A stretch of DNA of 64,000 nt from Calonectria ilicicola. Lineage: Eukaryota > Ascomycota > Sordariomycetes > Hypocreales > Nectriaceae. Below the pieces are notes generated by a model that was not told where the DNA came from, did no database searches, and saw only the letters and a list, made by a program, of their open reading frames with translations. Shown one piece after another: positions 39,699 through 50,792 of the stretch; the first letter of the stretch is position 1; each line of letters opens with the position of its first letter. Location of the stretch: the NCBI GenBank assembly GCA_020809705.1, contig CP085825.1, forward strand, positions 62,001 through 126,000, written 5' to 3'. The translations under genes and the position numbers were made by a program.

Positions 39699-41557
39699 AC
39701 ATATATGATAAGCAAGCGCCCCAGACAAGCAAGTGCCCTAAAAATCCCTCATATATAATACAAACCATTTAATCAAATACTTCTCAACAATTAATAATAT
39801 CCCAATTAAACACTAAAGCTAAAACTCTCCTTTCCCTTTAGGCCTTTTAAAAAAACCTAAAATTAAATCTATAAAAAGTAGAAGTAATCTATAAAGTGAG
39901 TTACTAGTAGTTATATTATTAGTAAAAAGGAATTTAATTTTAAAATAATACTATTTCTAATTTATAAAAGCTATTTAATTTAAAAGAAGAGATTATTATT
40001 AATTTTATTCTGGATCTAGATTTATAAGGATTTCCTTCTTAGCTTTATAGTATTAAAGAAGTAGCTAATTAATTACTTATTAATTAAAATATATTATTTA
40101 TTAATAAATATTAAGCTTTAAATTTTATTAAGTGCTACTTAGAGTTTAAAATATGTTTCTTTTATAAATATAACTATAAAAGGGCTAAATATAAAGATCT
40201 AAAGATTATTGGTAATTGGTTTTAGCTTATATTAAATATAATTAAAAAGTATAATATTTAATTAAATAATATATATAACTTTGATAAGACTAGCTTTATA
40301 ATAGGTATTATTATAAGTGGAATGGTTGTAATAGATATAGAAAGGTATTTAAATTTAAAATTGATCTAGCCTAGAAATTGGGAATGGATAATAATAATTT
40401 AAGCTATTAATATAAAAGGCTAGGCTATCCTACTATTTCTTATTACTATAAGCTAATATTATCTTACCAATTGGTATTAAGAAAACAATCTCCTAAATAA
40501 TTAGGCTATTATAACTACCTAAAATAGCTAGACTGATAATAAAGTAGGTCTTAAGTAACTAAAGCACTTTAATCATTATATAAGCAATCAATTAATTGGT
40601 TATTATTATCTTCTAATCCTTAATAGTTATAAAAGTCATTATTTAGTCTAGTTTAAGGAATATTATAAAGATAATAAAATTATTATATTTTATATACTAC
40701 CTAATTTATCTTATCTACTTTAATTACTTGATATTATATACTTTAAACTACTAAAAATAATATATAGGAAGAAAATAAAGTATTTAATTAAATACTTTAT
40801 TACCTATATTTTAAAGGCTAACTTCTTCTTAATCTTTTATAATATATATAAAGCTATTATAATAGAAAAGAATATTAAAATAGGTTTTAGAGGAGCTAGA
40901 CTTAATCCTCTAGATCTAGAAAATATTATATTAAAGCTTAATATATAACTATAGACTCTAATATCATTCAATCAAGCAATTAATCTATCTATAATCTAGA
41001 TATTAAAGACTCTAAAAACTATTACTAAGACTAGCTTATAGTCTAAGTATTTTATAAAATAAATTAAAAGGTTTTAAAGTGCCTTTTTAAAATCTATTAT
41101 TAAAGTATTATAATTATTTTTTAAAAAATAAAGAAGATTATATATAAGATAATATTATTAAAGTTAAAGATATAGGATCTTAAATAGATAAATAAGATAC
41201 TTAGTAAATACTATAGAGTAAAGAGAACCTAATTATAAGATAAAGGGATAATAATAATAACTAATATAAGAAAAGTAATTAATTAAATAAATATAAATAT
41301 ATAAATATAAATAAAAATATTATAAAATAATAATTAAGGAAAGTTAATATAATTAAAAGAGTAGCACTATAGTACTTATAGTAAGACTAATTATAATACA
41401 AGAATATATTAAATAATTATTAAGACCTTTAAGAAAAAGAATAGTAATTAGAATTAATTAATTAGATACTTTATAGTATTTTTATTCTAGTTTGAAAATA
41501 GGGTATAGTAAGAAGTAGGGCGCTTGCTTGTCTAGGGCGCTCGCTTATCATGTACGT
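39699..41557 (+). mobile_element. Fot1/pogo-type DNA transposon, RIP-degraded
   Basis: 1859 bp, flanked by TA on both sides (39697-39698, 41558-41559). The ends are inverted repeats of about 50 bp (CATGATAAGCGAGCGCCC type at the right end, RIP-altered at the left). The plus strand encodes a broken transposase with the pogo-family hallmark NFDKTSF...GIIISGMVV (usually NFDETGF) near 40271-40330. DDE-domain segments follow: PRNWEW, a FLITxxxY-like stretch, NSHKSHH near 40625-40645 and the LLQPLDII-like region near 40715. Length and ends fit the Fot1 group. RIP has introduced many stops, so no active transposase is expected. Confidence 0.88.
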
Positions 41558-42900
41558 TATTAATATAAAGTTATTTACCTTATATAATAATAAATTCTTA
41601 CTTCCTAAAATCTTTAAAATCTAGATTAAAGATTTTAATAATATTATACTTAACTTATTTTCCATTTACTTAATTACTTATTAAAAGTAATATATAAAAT
41701 TAAATATATTATAATAAACTAAAGCTTATATTTAAAAAATCTAATAAATTAAAAAAAAAATAAATTACTTAAATAATTATTATTATTATACTTAGCTTAT
41801 AGCTATACTAATTTATAATAGTGCTTACTTAAATAAATTAGGGTTCATAATCTTCTACTACCAAAGGTATCTAGGCTAAAGTATACTAAGCTTCCCCCCA
41901 AGTTAATTAGATTAATTAGATAAAGTAGCTAGCCTCCCTTAGGCTAGAGGGATTGCCCTATTACTTAGGTCCTTATTTATTTATAAAGATTAGATTTTTT
42001 AAAATAAATAAATTAAATATAATAATATTTATAAATATATTATTAAGCTATAATATCTTATTAAAAAAGATTATAAGAAATCTAGAGAAATTTAAGAATA
42101 TAATATATTTAATAACTTCTTACCTTTAAACTACTAAAGTATCTAAATATTAAATTTTAGCTTAAAATATATTAACTAAAATAATAATATTCTAATAGCC
42201 TTATTTAATAATACTATCTATATAATCTTTTATTTATTAAATAAAAATAATATTTTAAAAAATAAATTTATTAAAAATTTTTATTAATTATTTTTTAAAT
42301 ATTAATTTATTATAATAAACTTCTTATTTTATAATTCTTCTTACTTTCTCCTTATTTAAGAATTAATCTTTATATTATTTATTAGATTTTATAATAAATA
42401 CCCTTTAATTAATAATCTTAACTTTTTAAGGCTTTAGTTAAAGCTAGAGGGTATTATTCTTTATAAATTTTATTTCTTTATTTCTATTTTTTTAAAAATT
42501 AGATTTATTAAAAAAAGATCTTTTTTTTTTTAGAAAGATATAAGCTTTATTAAGGCTAAAGTTAAAATAGTAGATTTTATTATATTATTATAAGCTTATT
42601 TAATAATAAAAAAGTAATAATATAAGAGAGTATTTATTTTAAATAAATTAAAGTAATAATTATAAAGTATAAAGTAATATTAATTAATAAAAATATAGAT
42701 TTATAATTAAATTATTATAATTATTATAAAAATTAAATAATTTATTATAATTAAAATAATAAAAATCTTAATAATATATAATAGGAAGATTAATATCTTC
42801 TTCTCTATCTACCCTAGTAACAGGCTTATATATGCCTTCCAAGGGTGCCTAAGGCACACACTTACAGGGTTCCATATGTGTTGACATCATTTCCGTATCA
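41558..42900 (+). mobile_element. LTR element V, copy 2 (3' part with LTR)
   Basis: Aligns to 3977-5676 over its whole length but is more strongly AT-shifted. It begins at the right end of the Fot1-like transposon, in the middle of V sequence, so its 5' part is missing. It ends precisely at 42900, where unique, gene-like sequence starts. Confidence 0.75.
42615..42900 (+). repeat. LTR of V, copy 2 (286 bp, internally deleted)
   Basis: RIP-altered start TAATAATATAAGAG corresponds to TGATAGTATAAGAA of copy 1; the end CCGTATCA is unchanged. About 350 bases present in copy 1 are absent near 42745-42770. The last 115 bases are nearly RIP-free. Confidence 0.65.
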
Positions 42901-44076
42901 AGACCGCAGCCGGCTTTCATCAGTCGACCCAGCGACGAGATCCTCTGCGTTGATGCGAGCATAGCGCTTTTCAGTAAGGGCGCGCTCTGTAGTATTCGAA
43001 AGACTCGTATCGAAGCCTATGCAGCTCAAAACATCTTCTTGCACCCTTGATCCTCCATCAACATACGTAAACGATTTCGCAATGAAGGTCTTTGCGTCGT
43101 CGTGAGTAGGACGCACTTGGACGACCGGCCGACCAAGAATATCGTAACTAGCCTTTACACCGCTCGAGGAAAATAGTCAAGGTTGCTATATTGTTCGATT
43201 CAATCGATCAGCTTGAACCTTGGTAGAGAGGTATGATAATGTTGCTATACATTGCTTCTATGTCATGTTGCTGGCTTGATAAAAACTGGGCCATGTCTAA
43301 GCAGTTCCAGGCAATGGCCCACTATATACGTCTAATGAGCTGAAGGACTGGTTACAAAAAGCTGGCCCATCTACTTACCGCAAGTAATGAGTGCACATGG
43401 TGTATGGCAGATAACCCGTCGCATACTTGTGTACGGGGATTAACCGTACCCTTTGTCAAAAGGGATAGGAGACCGTCGAGTTTTTTTTTGTTTAGAACGA
43501 CATTTCTCAATTCCATTATGTGGGTTGCACATCCGTAATGAAGTTGCCGTCGTGGCTCTTATTAGATGACTTGCAGTTCATCACCCCAACAATTTTGTCG
43601 TTGATAGGCTGCAGAAAAAGTGCAAAACCAACTGACTCACATAATATTAGCCACCATGTGTAATGCAGCGATTGAATGGCTTGATCAAGTTCAATATTAT
43701 ATTTGTTCACCTTGCCTCTCTGTTTACTAAATTAAATTCCTATGGAATTCAAAAGACTTTGTTTTCCACTTGCGTTGGAATAAATACTATTTATGATGTC
43801 ATTGATCCGAGACACGATGTTTCGACAGGTTTCCATTATCTTAAGCAGCTTTCCAAGTAAGGTAATGTCGGAAGGACTAGATGCTCCATCATATTGACCC
43901 AGAGCAGTTTCAACGGCCTGGCATATTGTCTCGACATTGTCGAGTTTGTCTGATAGGTATGCAAGATCCTTTGAGGCGGACTTGAACGCGTCGATGCGTT
44001 TTCGTATAGCCGCTGCGGTATCAACCACATGCAAGCCGAGGCCAGCGATGTCGGAAGTGAGTGATATAGGCTCCAT
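42901..44076 (-). pseudogene. STAND-type N-terminal domain gene, truncated by V, with a premature stop
   Basis: From 44076 the minus strand encodes MEPISLTSDIAGLGLHVVD, the typical start of the fungal N-terminal (HeLo-like) domain found at the front of STAND proteins, followed by about 110 residues of helical sequence. An in-frame TAA at 43734-43732 breaks it. The same frame continues on the far side with KVNKYNIELDQAIQSLHY, again typical of this domain, to a stop at 43516. Further downstream, 43180-42898 carries another open stretch (ILGRPVVQVRPTHDDAKTF), which runs into the V LTR at 42900. I infer one ancestral gene whose 3' part was lost at the transposon border. Intron positions between the pieces are unclear. 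The HeLo-like assignment is by sequence style, not a search. Confidence 0.7.
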
Positions 44077-44879
44077 ATTCGGCAATGCAGGATGGCATGG
44101 ATCCTGAAAACCCTGTGTGAGAAATATATCAATCGCATGAGATGAGAGAGGCAGGCAGGTGGGGTAAAATTACGGCCAATCATACGGCAACTTTGTATGC
44201 GTCTGACTCATCTGAAGTCAGGCAGCATTCTTTTTTTTGCAGGCATCCTCACCAATCTCTTCTTGATAATTTCTTCATTTTCATTCAAACTCAGTTCGGT
44301 CTTAATGGTTATATTTAAGCAACCATGTCAGGTTCATATTACAACGCAGGCTTACTGCGTTCACTCACAAAAAAGAGAACATAAACATGGCAGAAAACAA
44401 ACCACTTTCACATCAAGCACTATTAATTTAATACCCCAACTCCCTCATGTATTTATATGCAACTAGCAACCGGAATACTCGGTTTAGCACAAACGCAGCG
44501 AGCTGCCTAAAACGGAACCTACGCTGCTAGGACCCCTTGTCAAATCCGTCATTTATGATATGCTGTGGTTTCCCTTGCAGTCCCACAGTCAGGGGTAGAG
44601 TAGCAATTTCGTGTCTGGCCAGAATCTGAACCAACATAACCGAGGGGTGTGGGAATTATACTCCACGACTGGTCATTGGAGTGAGCGGTTTGGTTGGCAA
44701 CAATCATGCTTAGATGTGGAGACACGGGCCAAGAGTGGGGGGTTGGTCCATCCCCTCACTTCATAGCCAACAGGAGGTTGCCAGATACTTGGGTAGGCCC
44801 CAGGATTTAGCAGATTTTTCATTTTAATGCTCTTTAAGAACTTTTTCAAGTGAAACGTCCACGGGAATACGTGGCCGTG
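44077..44879. other. Intergenic region between STAND pseudogene and methyltransferase gene
   Basis: Ordinary composition; the short open frames here have no domain-like features. The two genes are divergently transcribed, so this should hold the promoter of the methyltransferase gene. I see no distinctive regulatory motif. Confidence 0.4.
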
Positions 44880-46515
44880 ATGAGCAGCCCCAAGTCTAAA
44901 CAGCCCTCTGTGGCTTCCGGTCCTGGGTCAACTGCCGCTGCCGCAACATCAGCTCCTATTGCGATCGTGCGTTTTATCCTCCGTGACTCCGGGACCTAAG
45001 TTTTGAACACGCGGCGCATTTAATTTTGTGGCTGTATCACCGCTAATCTTGCCGGGTCGCATGTCTACAGGATCCCGAATTCGAAAATGGAGGCGAGGAG
45101 GATGATGCAGCCTCAGAATTGAGGTATTATGCTCTTATGAACTATGTCTTAACTACCCTTTAGTTGTTCTTCACATGCTGACTTAGGCTTACCAGTCAAG
45201 AGATTGAGTCAACGGTTTCTCTCACCGACAGCATCCGCGATTTTCGTGATATCCATGGTCGCACGTACGGGAATTCTAAGACTACGGAATACTGGTGAGA
45301 CGAGACCCGTGATTGCAAGTGCCAACGGCCAAGTCCTGGCTTATTATTAGGGCAACAATGAGTGGACTGATATTTCAAACTTCTAGGGCACCCAATGACG
45401 AGCAACAAAATGAAGGCCTAGACATAACGTAAGTTCCGCCAATGATTCAACATCCACTTCGTCAGGTGGTTGGAAACCTGCTTAGGTTATGACACACCCT
45501 CACTCATTGACATTTATAGGCATCATTACATGCTTCTCTACTTCGACAATAAACTCTTTCAAGCGCCCATTGGCCAAAACCCTCAAGTGAGTCGCCGCAT
45601 GCTGATGATTCTTATCCTGCTACAGCATCGTTTTCGCGAGACTAACTCAACGCTTCTTTCGCCAGACAGTGCTGGATGTGGGAACAGGTACTGGTATATG
45701 GGCTATGTAAGTTTGTTATGCAGTTCGTCTGTTAACCGTTCCACGTGTTGACGGCCTGTGCCCACCAGAGACTTCGCCGATCAGTTCCCCTCAGCCAAGG
45801 TTGTAGGTACTGATATCTCGCCCATCCAGCCAGCGTGGGTGCCACCCAACTGTGAATTCTGCATGGACGATGCTCAGCTCGAGTGGACATGGCCGCCCAA
45901 CCACTTCGACTACATTCATATCCGCGACCTGTACGGCAGCATTGATGACTGGTCTGCTCTCTACAAAAGAGCCTATCGCCATCTCAAGCCGGGCTGCTGG
46001 TTCGAAGATTGCGAGCTCGACATCCGCGCTCACTCTGATGTGGTGACCGATCCTCAGCACATCATTCACCGCTGGAACCGCGTCTTCCAAGAAGCCGGTG
46101 AGAAGATGGGCAAGACATTCAAAATTGCAATTGGCTCGCGTATGCGGGATCTCATGCACGAAGCGGGGTTCGTCGACATTACTGAGCGGAAATTTCGGCT
46201 TCCAATGAGTGCCTGGGGCCTAGACCCTAAGCTGAAGGAGATTGGCGAGTTTGTGCAAATGTTTGTAGACGGGGGTTTGGAGGGGTTTGGGTTATTCATG
46301 CTGACCCAGGTCATGGGCTGGAAATACGAGGAGTGCCAAGTCTTCATTGCGCAGATGAGGCAGGCGATAAGGAACAAGAAGCTCAACCCTTACTACGAAG
46401 TGTGAGTCCCATCGATCATATTCTGCATTCACATCATCTCGCTTACACAAGCTAACGAATTCGGAACAGGACTTTGGTGTATGGGCGCAAACCGGAAGAC
46501 CCGAATTCTTCTTGA
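44880..46515 (+). CDS. LaeA-like SAM-dependent methyltransferase
   Basis: Eight exons: 44880-44966, 45071-45123, 45187-45294, 45387-45428, 45520-45586, 45666-45706, 45769-46401 and 46470-46515. They join in frame to 358 aa, the usual length for the family. Motif I VLDVGTGTGIWAI spans the exon 6/7 junction (residues about 121-133). It is followed by VVGTDISPIQPAWVPPNC and HFDYIHIRDLYGSIDDW, strongly characteristic of the fungal LaeA/TAM-type group; the C-terminus ends in a VYGRKPE-like segment. The N-terminus is an acidic low-complexity leader (EFENGGEEDDAASEL), as is common in this group. LaeA itself is a nuclear regulator of secondary metabolism and development; many paralogues have unknown substrates, so only SAM-dependent methyl transfer is claimed. 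The first intron uses a GTGCGT donor, the weakest part of the model. Confidence 0.9.
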
Positions 46516-46974
46516 AAAAGCGGCTCGGGTCTCTCCCCGTTTGTTGGTTGAATTATATGTTTACAAATTCTGACAGCCTCGGTTGCAGTCTTATGGTATC
46601 ATTAGTTAGCCGAGTTCGCAGCACGGCAATTTACCCGAGCAATGTGTGCAGCGCCGCGTGCAATATTTCATTCTAGACACTTCAAGACCGTTTGCACTAT
46701 TTTAACAGCCCTCTTGTTGTTAGCGCAGAATGGCCCGTAGAGAAAGCAGTCGTTTATTTGGAGCCAGAATCCAATCGAGGGCTTGGGGCTGTCATCAATT
46801 TTGATCTTAATCATTTTCGACTATGGAAGGTTGACATTAGGATCTAAGTCTACCGGAGACTGGTCAACAATTACTTTCCACACGTCTTTGGAATTTTCTT
46901 TCCGCGACGTCTCAGGGAGCAAAACACGTCAAGGTATTTATATCAGTCTCGATTGGTATAGCTTTATCCATGTA
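46516..46974. other. Intergenic, nothing recognised
   Basis: 3' flank of the methyltransferase gene. A short plus-strand open frame at 46783-46995 overlaps the pseudogene on the other strand and shows no domain features. Confidence 0.4.
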
Positions 46975-47445
46975 CTAGAGTGTAAGAGGGTCTAGAAATG
47001 CCCTCCTCGCCCTACGAAGCTCCATAATTTCAAAAGCCCCTTCAAGATAGCGAGAATCAATGAGCTTTCACAAAGGGTTGAACAACTTCAGAAGATCATT
47101 TGGTAATTCATCAAGTGTCTTTTGTAGCATTGGCAAAGTATCCCCTTCCTGCAGGCTTTAGGGAAGAGACCTAACAACCAGTGCAACCCACAAGAACACC
47201 CCCTCTGCTCTTTCGACAATGTCGTCCAGCAGCTTGTTTGACTGTTCAGGAGAAACCTCCTTCAATTCTGCAAAACTAGCGCTAGCGGAGAAATTTTTGT
47301 GGACTAGCAAGAAGATGTCCGACTGTGTCAGCTCCTCGACTTTGAGGCCTGGGGATCTCGGGTACTGGATATGATTTACTATATGCAATTTTGTAGCACT
47401 ATGAAATGGTATCTGAGGGGCAAATGTCCCCTTCAAGGATGGCGT
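46975..47445 (-). pseudogene. NACHT/STAND fragment with in-frame stops
   Basis: On the minus strand one frame runs from about 47445 to 46975 and matches the region after the NACHT core of fungal STAND proteins. It has VEELTQSDIFLLVHKNFS, then a ..LLDDIVERAEGVFLWVALVVRSL segment, then SLQEGDTLPMLQKTLDELPNDL and LIDSRYLEGAFEIMEL. It is interrupted by a TAA after RSLP (47160 region), another stop after LFNPL and a third at 46977-46975. There is no P-loop or start codon. This is a decayed piece of a NACHT gene, of a subfamily different from the intact gene at 6818. Its missing parts are not nearby. Confidence 0.8.
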
Positions 47446-47537
47446 ATCAATCCGCTCGATAAGAAATTTTTATTTTAAAAGAAGTATCCTGTTGTTTAAA
47501 AGGACGAGAAAGAAAATTGTGTGCAATCGATAAACAC

Positions 47538-48686
47538 CTAGACGTACGAGCTAAGGACTTCCATCATACCATAACCAGTCACATTAGTCCCGTTATAAAC
47601 ACCAGTGAATGTGTTAAATCCCTGATAAGCCCCCTGGGAACCATCGTCAGTGTGAATTTCTTGGTCTTCGGTGATGAGATTAATTTCAAAAGAACTTCCA
47701 TCCTCCAATTGTAGATTGTACTGTTGAGAATATGTATTGTTCGTGTGAGGAGAAGTCCAGTTCCTGGATCCTTCCAAAGAGATGATTGGGATAACCGAGT
47801 GAACGCCATCAGACGACCTAATGGTGGCAAACTTTTGGACAAGTCCAGTTGCGTATTCGATAACCCAACCAGACAACGGAACTGGGTCACTACAATCGGG
47901 AACATAGATGTGTAACTGAAACCAATGCCACGAGGCAGCGCCAGCAGAGGTATTAGTAGTAACCGTTACCTTCTCGGCAGCTCCCCATTGTCGATCAAAC
48001 CAAGTAAAAGATGCCTCGGGATCAATCTCGATTTCAGTTCCGTTGATTGTCAAAGTTCCCGTGGTTCGAGCTCGAGGAATCGCCCACTCAAGGCTTTGTC
48101 CGCCAATAAAAATAAACGCTCCACTGCCGGCATTTAAGAGTGCGGGAGATTCGGAGTTGAAGGTGAGGTTGATTTGTCCCCCTGGAACGGTGGTTTCTAC
48201 GTGGAGCCCAGCAAGAGGATCAGTGTCTGAAATTGCAACCATACTGAAATCTGGTCCTTGAAGGTCTGCAAGTCCGGTGTTTGAATTGTAAAAGGTGCCG
48301 GAATCGGAGTGGTTTTCGGCTTGAACATGTACAAGCGTCTGCAAGTCCAAAATAGATCTGCGTGTGGTGATATCTAGTCCTTGCATCATGTGCGTAAGAA
48401 CAAAATATTTGTCGCCATCGCGGCTCGTAATATACGAAGAAGTCCACCATGACTCTTTCGCACTATTCTGAGACTTTGTAAGGGACGCAGAGAGGTCAAA
48501 AAGAAAAGGGAAAGATGCCTTTTTGTTCAATTAGCATATGGACATAGTCTTGAATTTATGGAAAATTACCAAATTTCCTGAGAGTAGTGGGCGGTCGTCA
48601 GGTTTGAATGACTGAGAAAACTGTGATTCCTGCCCCAATACGAGAAATGGGAACAGGCCCAAAAAGAAGCTACTAGACACTCGCAT
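47538..48686 (-). CDS. Secreted AttH/CrtC-like (kievitone hydratase-like) protein
   Basis: Two exons, 48686-48570 and 48518-47538, joined by a 51-nt intron with a GCTAAT branch site, give 365 aa. The first 18 residues (MRVSSSFFLGLFPFLVLG) look like a signal peptide. The mature part has ESWWTSSYI near residue 61 and WFDRQWG near 212, the two signatures of the AttH/CrtC lipocalin-like family. That family includes fungal kievitone hydratase, hydroxyneurosporene synthase-like enzymes and the related Diels-Alderase-type pocket proteins of polyketide clusters. Several NxT/NxS sites fit secretion. The reaction cannot be deduced: a secreted hydratase acting on plant phenolics and a cluster-associated cyclase are both compatible, with the signal peptide favouring the former. 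Confidence 0.83.
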
Positions 48687-50028
48687 TGTGAAAAATAATC
48701 AAGATCGAGAAGATTTGGAAGATAAGATATTGCTGAGAATTCAAAGAGCGGCTTGGAACATCCATATTTATACCCTCAATGACTGGCCTGGAAAACACAT
48801 TACCACACCTATATTGACGGGAAACAATTCGCATTGACGGGCAATGTCCCTCTCCGGGTTCATGACTTGCCCGTTCCCCGATCTTTTCATGCTACAGCGG
48901 CAACTTGTTCAATAGTCCGCGATCCCGAAACTAAATGTGCTGCTCTAATTGGCTGCTTCGTAACTGAGCTGCGATAAACTCGATTAATCAGCGGGAAAAT
49001 TCTACAACACCGTCCCAAAATCCCCCCTGAGTGGACGATGGTTCAATCAGAATTTCATTTTCTTGAAAATATAAATATTAGCCAAAGTTCAACCTGGGAA
49101 ATATTGACTTGGCAAGCTTCTTCTCATGGTTGAAGTGCGGCTATTGAAAATTCCATGAGTATCAATGATGCTCAGAAGTAGTCTGGATTAGGTTCCAAAT
49201 CAGATTTGCATATTCAATACATTATTAGTGCCCCTAGAATTATTCTGATATCTAGTAACAATGAAAGACGCAGCTAGTCCCGAAACAAGGACCAAAATTG
49301 GTATGAACTAATAATCGTATCGTAAAAGACCTAGCAGCAGGATCCAGGTCCCTAAATATACCCTCATTGTGACTTGGGCTCATTTAGATTAACAGAGCCT
49401 TTCCCTGGGTACACCTAGCCGGATGAAAAATATTTAAACTCTGAGTTCTCTCGCGCTGCAGGGTCGTTCTCATATGCTTGCAACTCTCGGCAAAGTTCCT
49501 CGTCACTAACCGGACTGAATTGTTAACCGATTAGTAAGCCGATAGACTCTGTTGGTGGCCCAATTGTGGCGGCCGCCAATTACTATTACGTCAACGGAGT
49601 AAAGGAATCGGCTTCAAGCCTTATCCAAAAATTCCTCGGAGTAAATAAAGCTGGTCATAAAGTTAAACACAAAAATACGAAAAAGGTTTTCACTAACTTT
49701 GTTAAATGAATATAGGGCACTATTGCACTATGCATTGACGTAGCGTTGCTTCACCTTTGCCGTCGCCGGCAACGCGACAAACTTTATTGAAGTGAACACC
49801 GGTATTACTAAAATGCAAACCCGCCAACAGGAGTGAAAAATCAGAAACCTCTAATATGAATCTCAACAATACGTTTTAACTAGGTTCCAGGTCTAGATGG
49901 GTCTTTGCTGCTAACCCTAAGCAGACCCGAGTCTTAGAGCGGCTGACCCAGCGGGCTGAGCGCGCTCCAAACCATCCCCAACACCCTACTCGCACGGCTC
50001 TTCTAGGTGGTGTATCCGACTAACCGAC
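48687..50028. other. Intergenic, 1.3 kb
   Basis: 48687-48780 is the promoter-side flank of the AttH/CrtC-like gene, with a TATTTATA stretch near 48765. The rest has ordinary composition and no convincing coding frame. From about 49,900 a reading frame related to the next entry may extend upstream, but it meets a TGA. Confidence 0.4.
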
Positions 50029-50724
50029 ATGTCGTACGACAAGCAAATCTACGAGGGCTTTAAACTGGCTGGTTAGGTGGGCGACGTTGGTGAGTCTCTA
50101 AAAGAAAACCAGGATCAGGTCAGCCAAGTTAATCAAAACCTTTAGCCAGTCCCTTATGATCCCCGTGAGACGCGAATATCCCTCCCTTCCAAACGGGAAC
50201 AATCACTTTTAGTACAGACCATAGTGAACGCTCGCCCGGCCTAGCAAGAAATAGGGGATCCTAACCAATCAGAAAAAAAGAAGTCATCATCGCATGACCT
50301 TCCAACCCGGCGCCCGGTCGGTTTAGGCTATAGAAATTACAAGTCAAGGTCATGGGGGTTGATTAAGGGGGGTTGGTTGACTAGAATGCCGTCTTGGGTG
50401 GCTATCGAGACTGCCTCGCGACAAGACGCCATGCTATCCACCGCTCTGGACACGCACCTACAAAAGGCAACGGACTATATGACAGAGCTAAATGATATTC
50501 TTAGCAATCTCTCCGCTATCAAAAGGTTCAAGAAGAAGTATAAATGGGTTGGGGAAGAGGGCAAAATTCAAACGCTCAAAAAAATCGTATCCGAGGTATC
50601 CGCGAAGGTGCCAACACACTCCTCGTTAACCATGGCGTGTAGGTTACGAGAAAAAAGGCTACCGTTTATCTGTTTGCATACTAATAGTAATTCATCGTAT
50701 CAAATCGACTCGAGTCGAACTTAA
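50029..50724 (+). pseudogene. Unidentified reading frame broken by three TAG codons
   Basis: Starting at ATG 50029 (MSYDKQIYEGFKLAG) one frame continues for 231 codons to a TAA at 50722, interrupted only by TAG at 50074, 50143 and 50242. Between and after the stops the sequence looks like real protein: SLKENQDQVSQVNQNL, PYDPRETRISLPSKREQSLL, and a helical segment KATDYMTELNDILSNLSAI followed by a lysine-rich stretch. I do not recognise the family; the helical and basic part vaguely recalls helical N-terminal domains of STAND proteins, but that is weak. All three stops could come from CAG (Gln) by a single C-to-T change, as in RIP-like decay. The open part 50359-50724 might still be expressed from another start. 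Confidence 0.55.
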
Positions 50725-50792
50725 TATCTTGTCAGTTGTTGCCGTTTGTGCTCAGCAACAACAATGTACATGAACGCAGTGCCGAAAATATA

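Noticed and set aside
13105..42900. Whole AT-rich block as a centromere or a giant cargo transposon (Starship type)
   Set aside because: All of it resolves into known retroelement and Fot1 layers; no tyrosine-recombinase captain-like gene or cargo was recognised, and a centromere cannot be judged from sequence alone.
44197..44466. Plus-strand 89-codon frame
   Set aside because: Composition looks random and it sits in the divergent promoter region; no homologous-looking motif.
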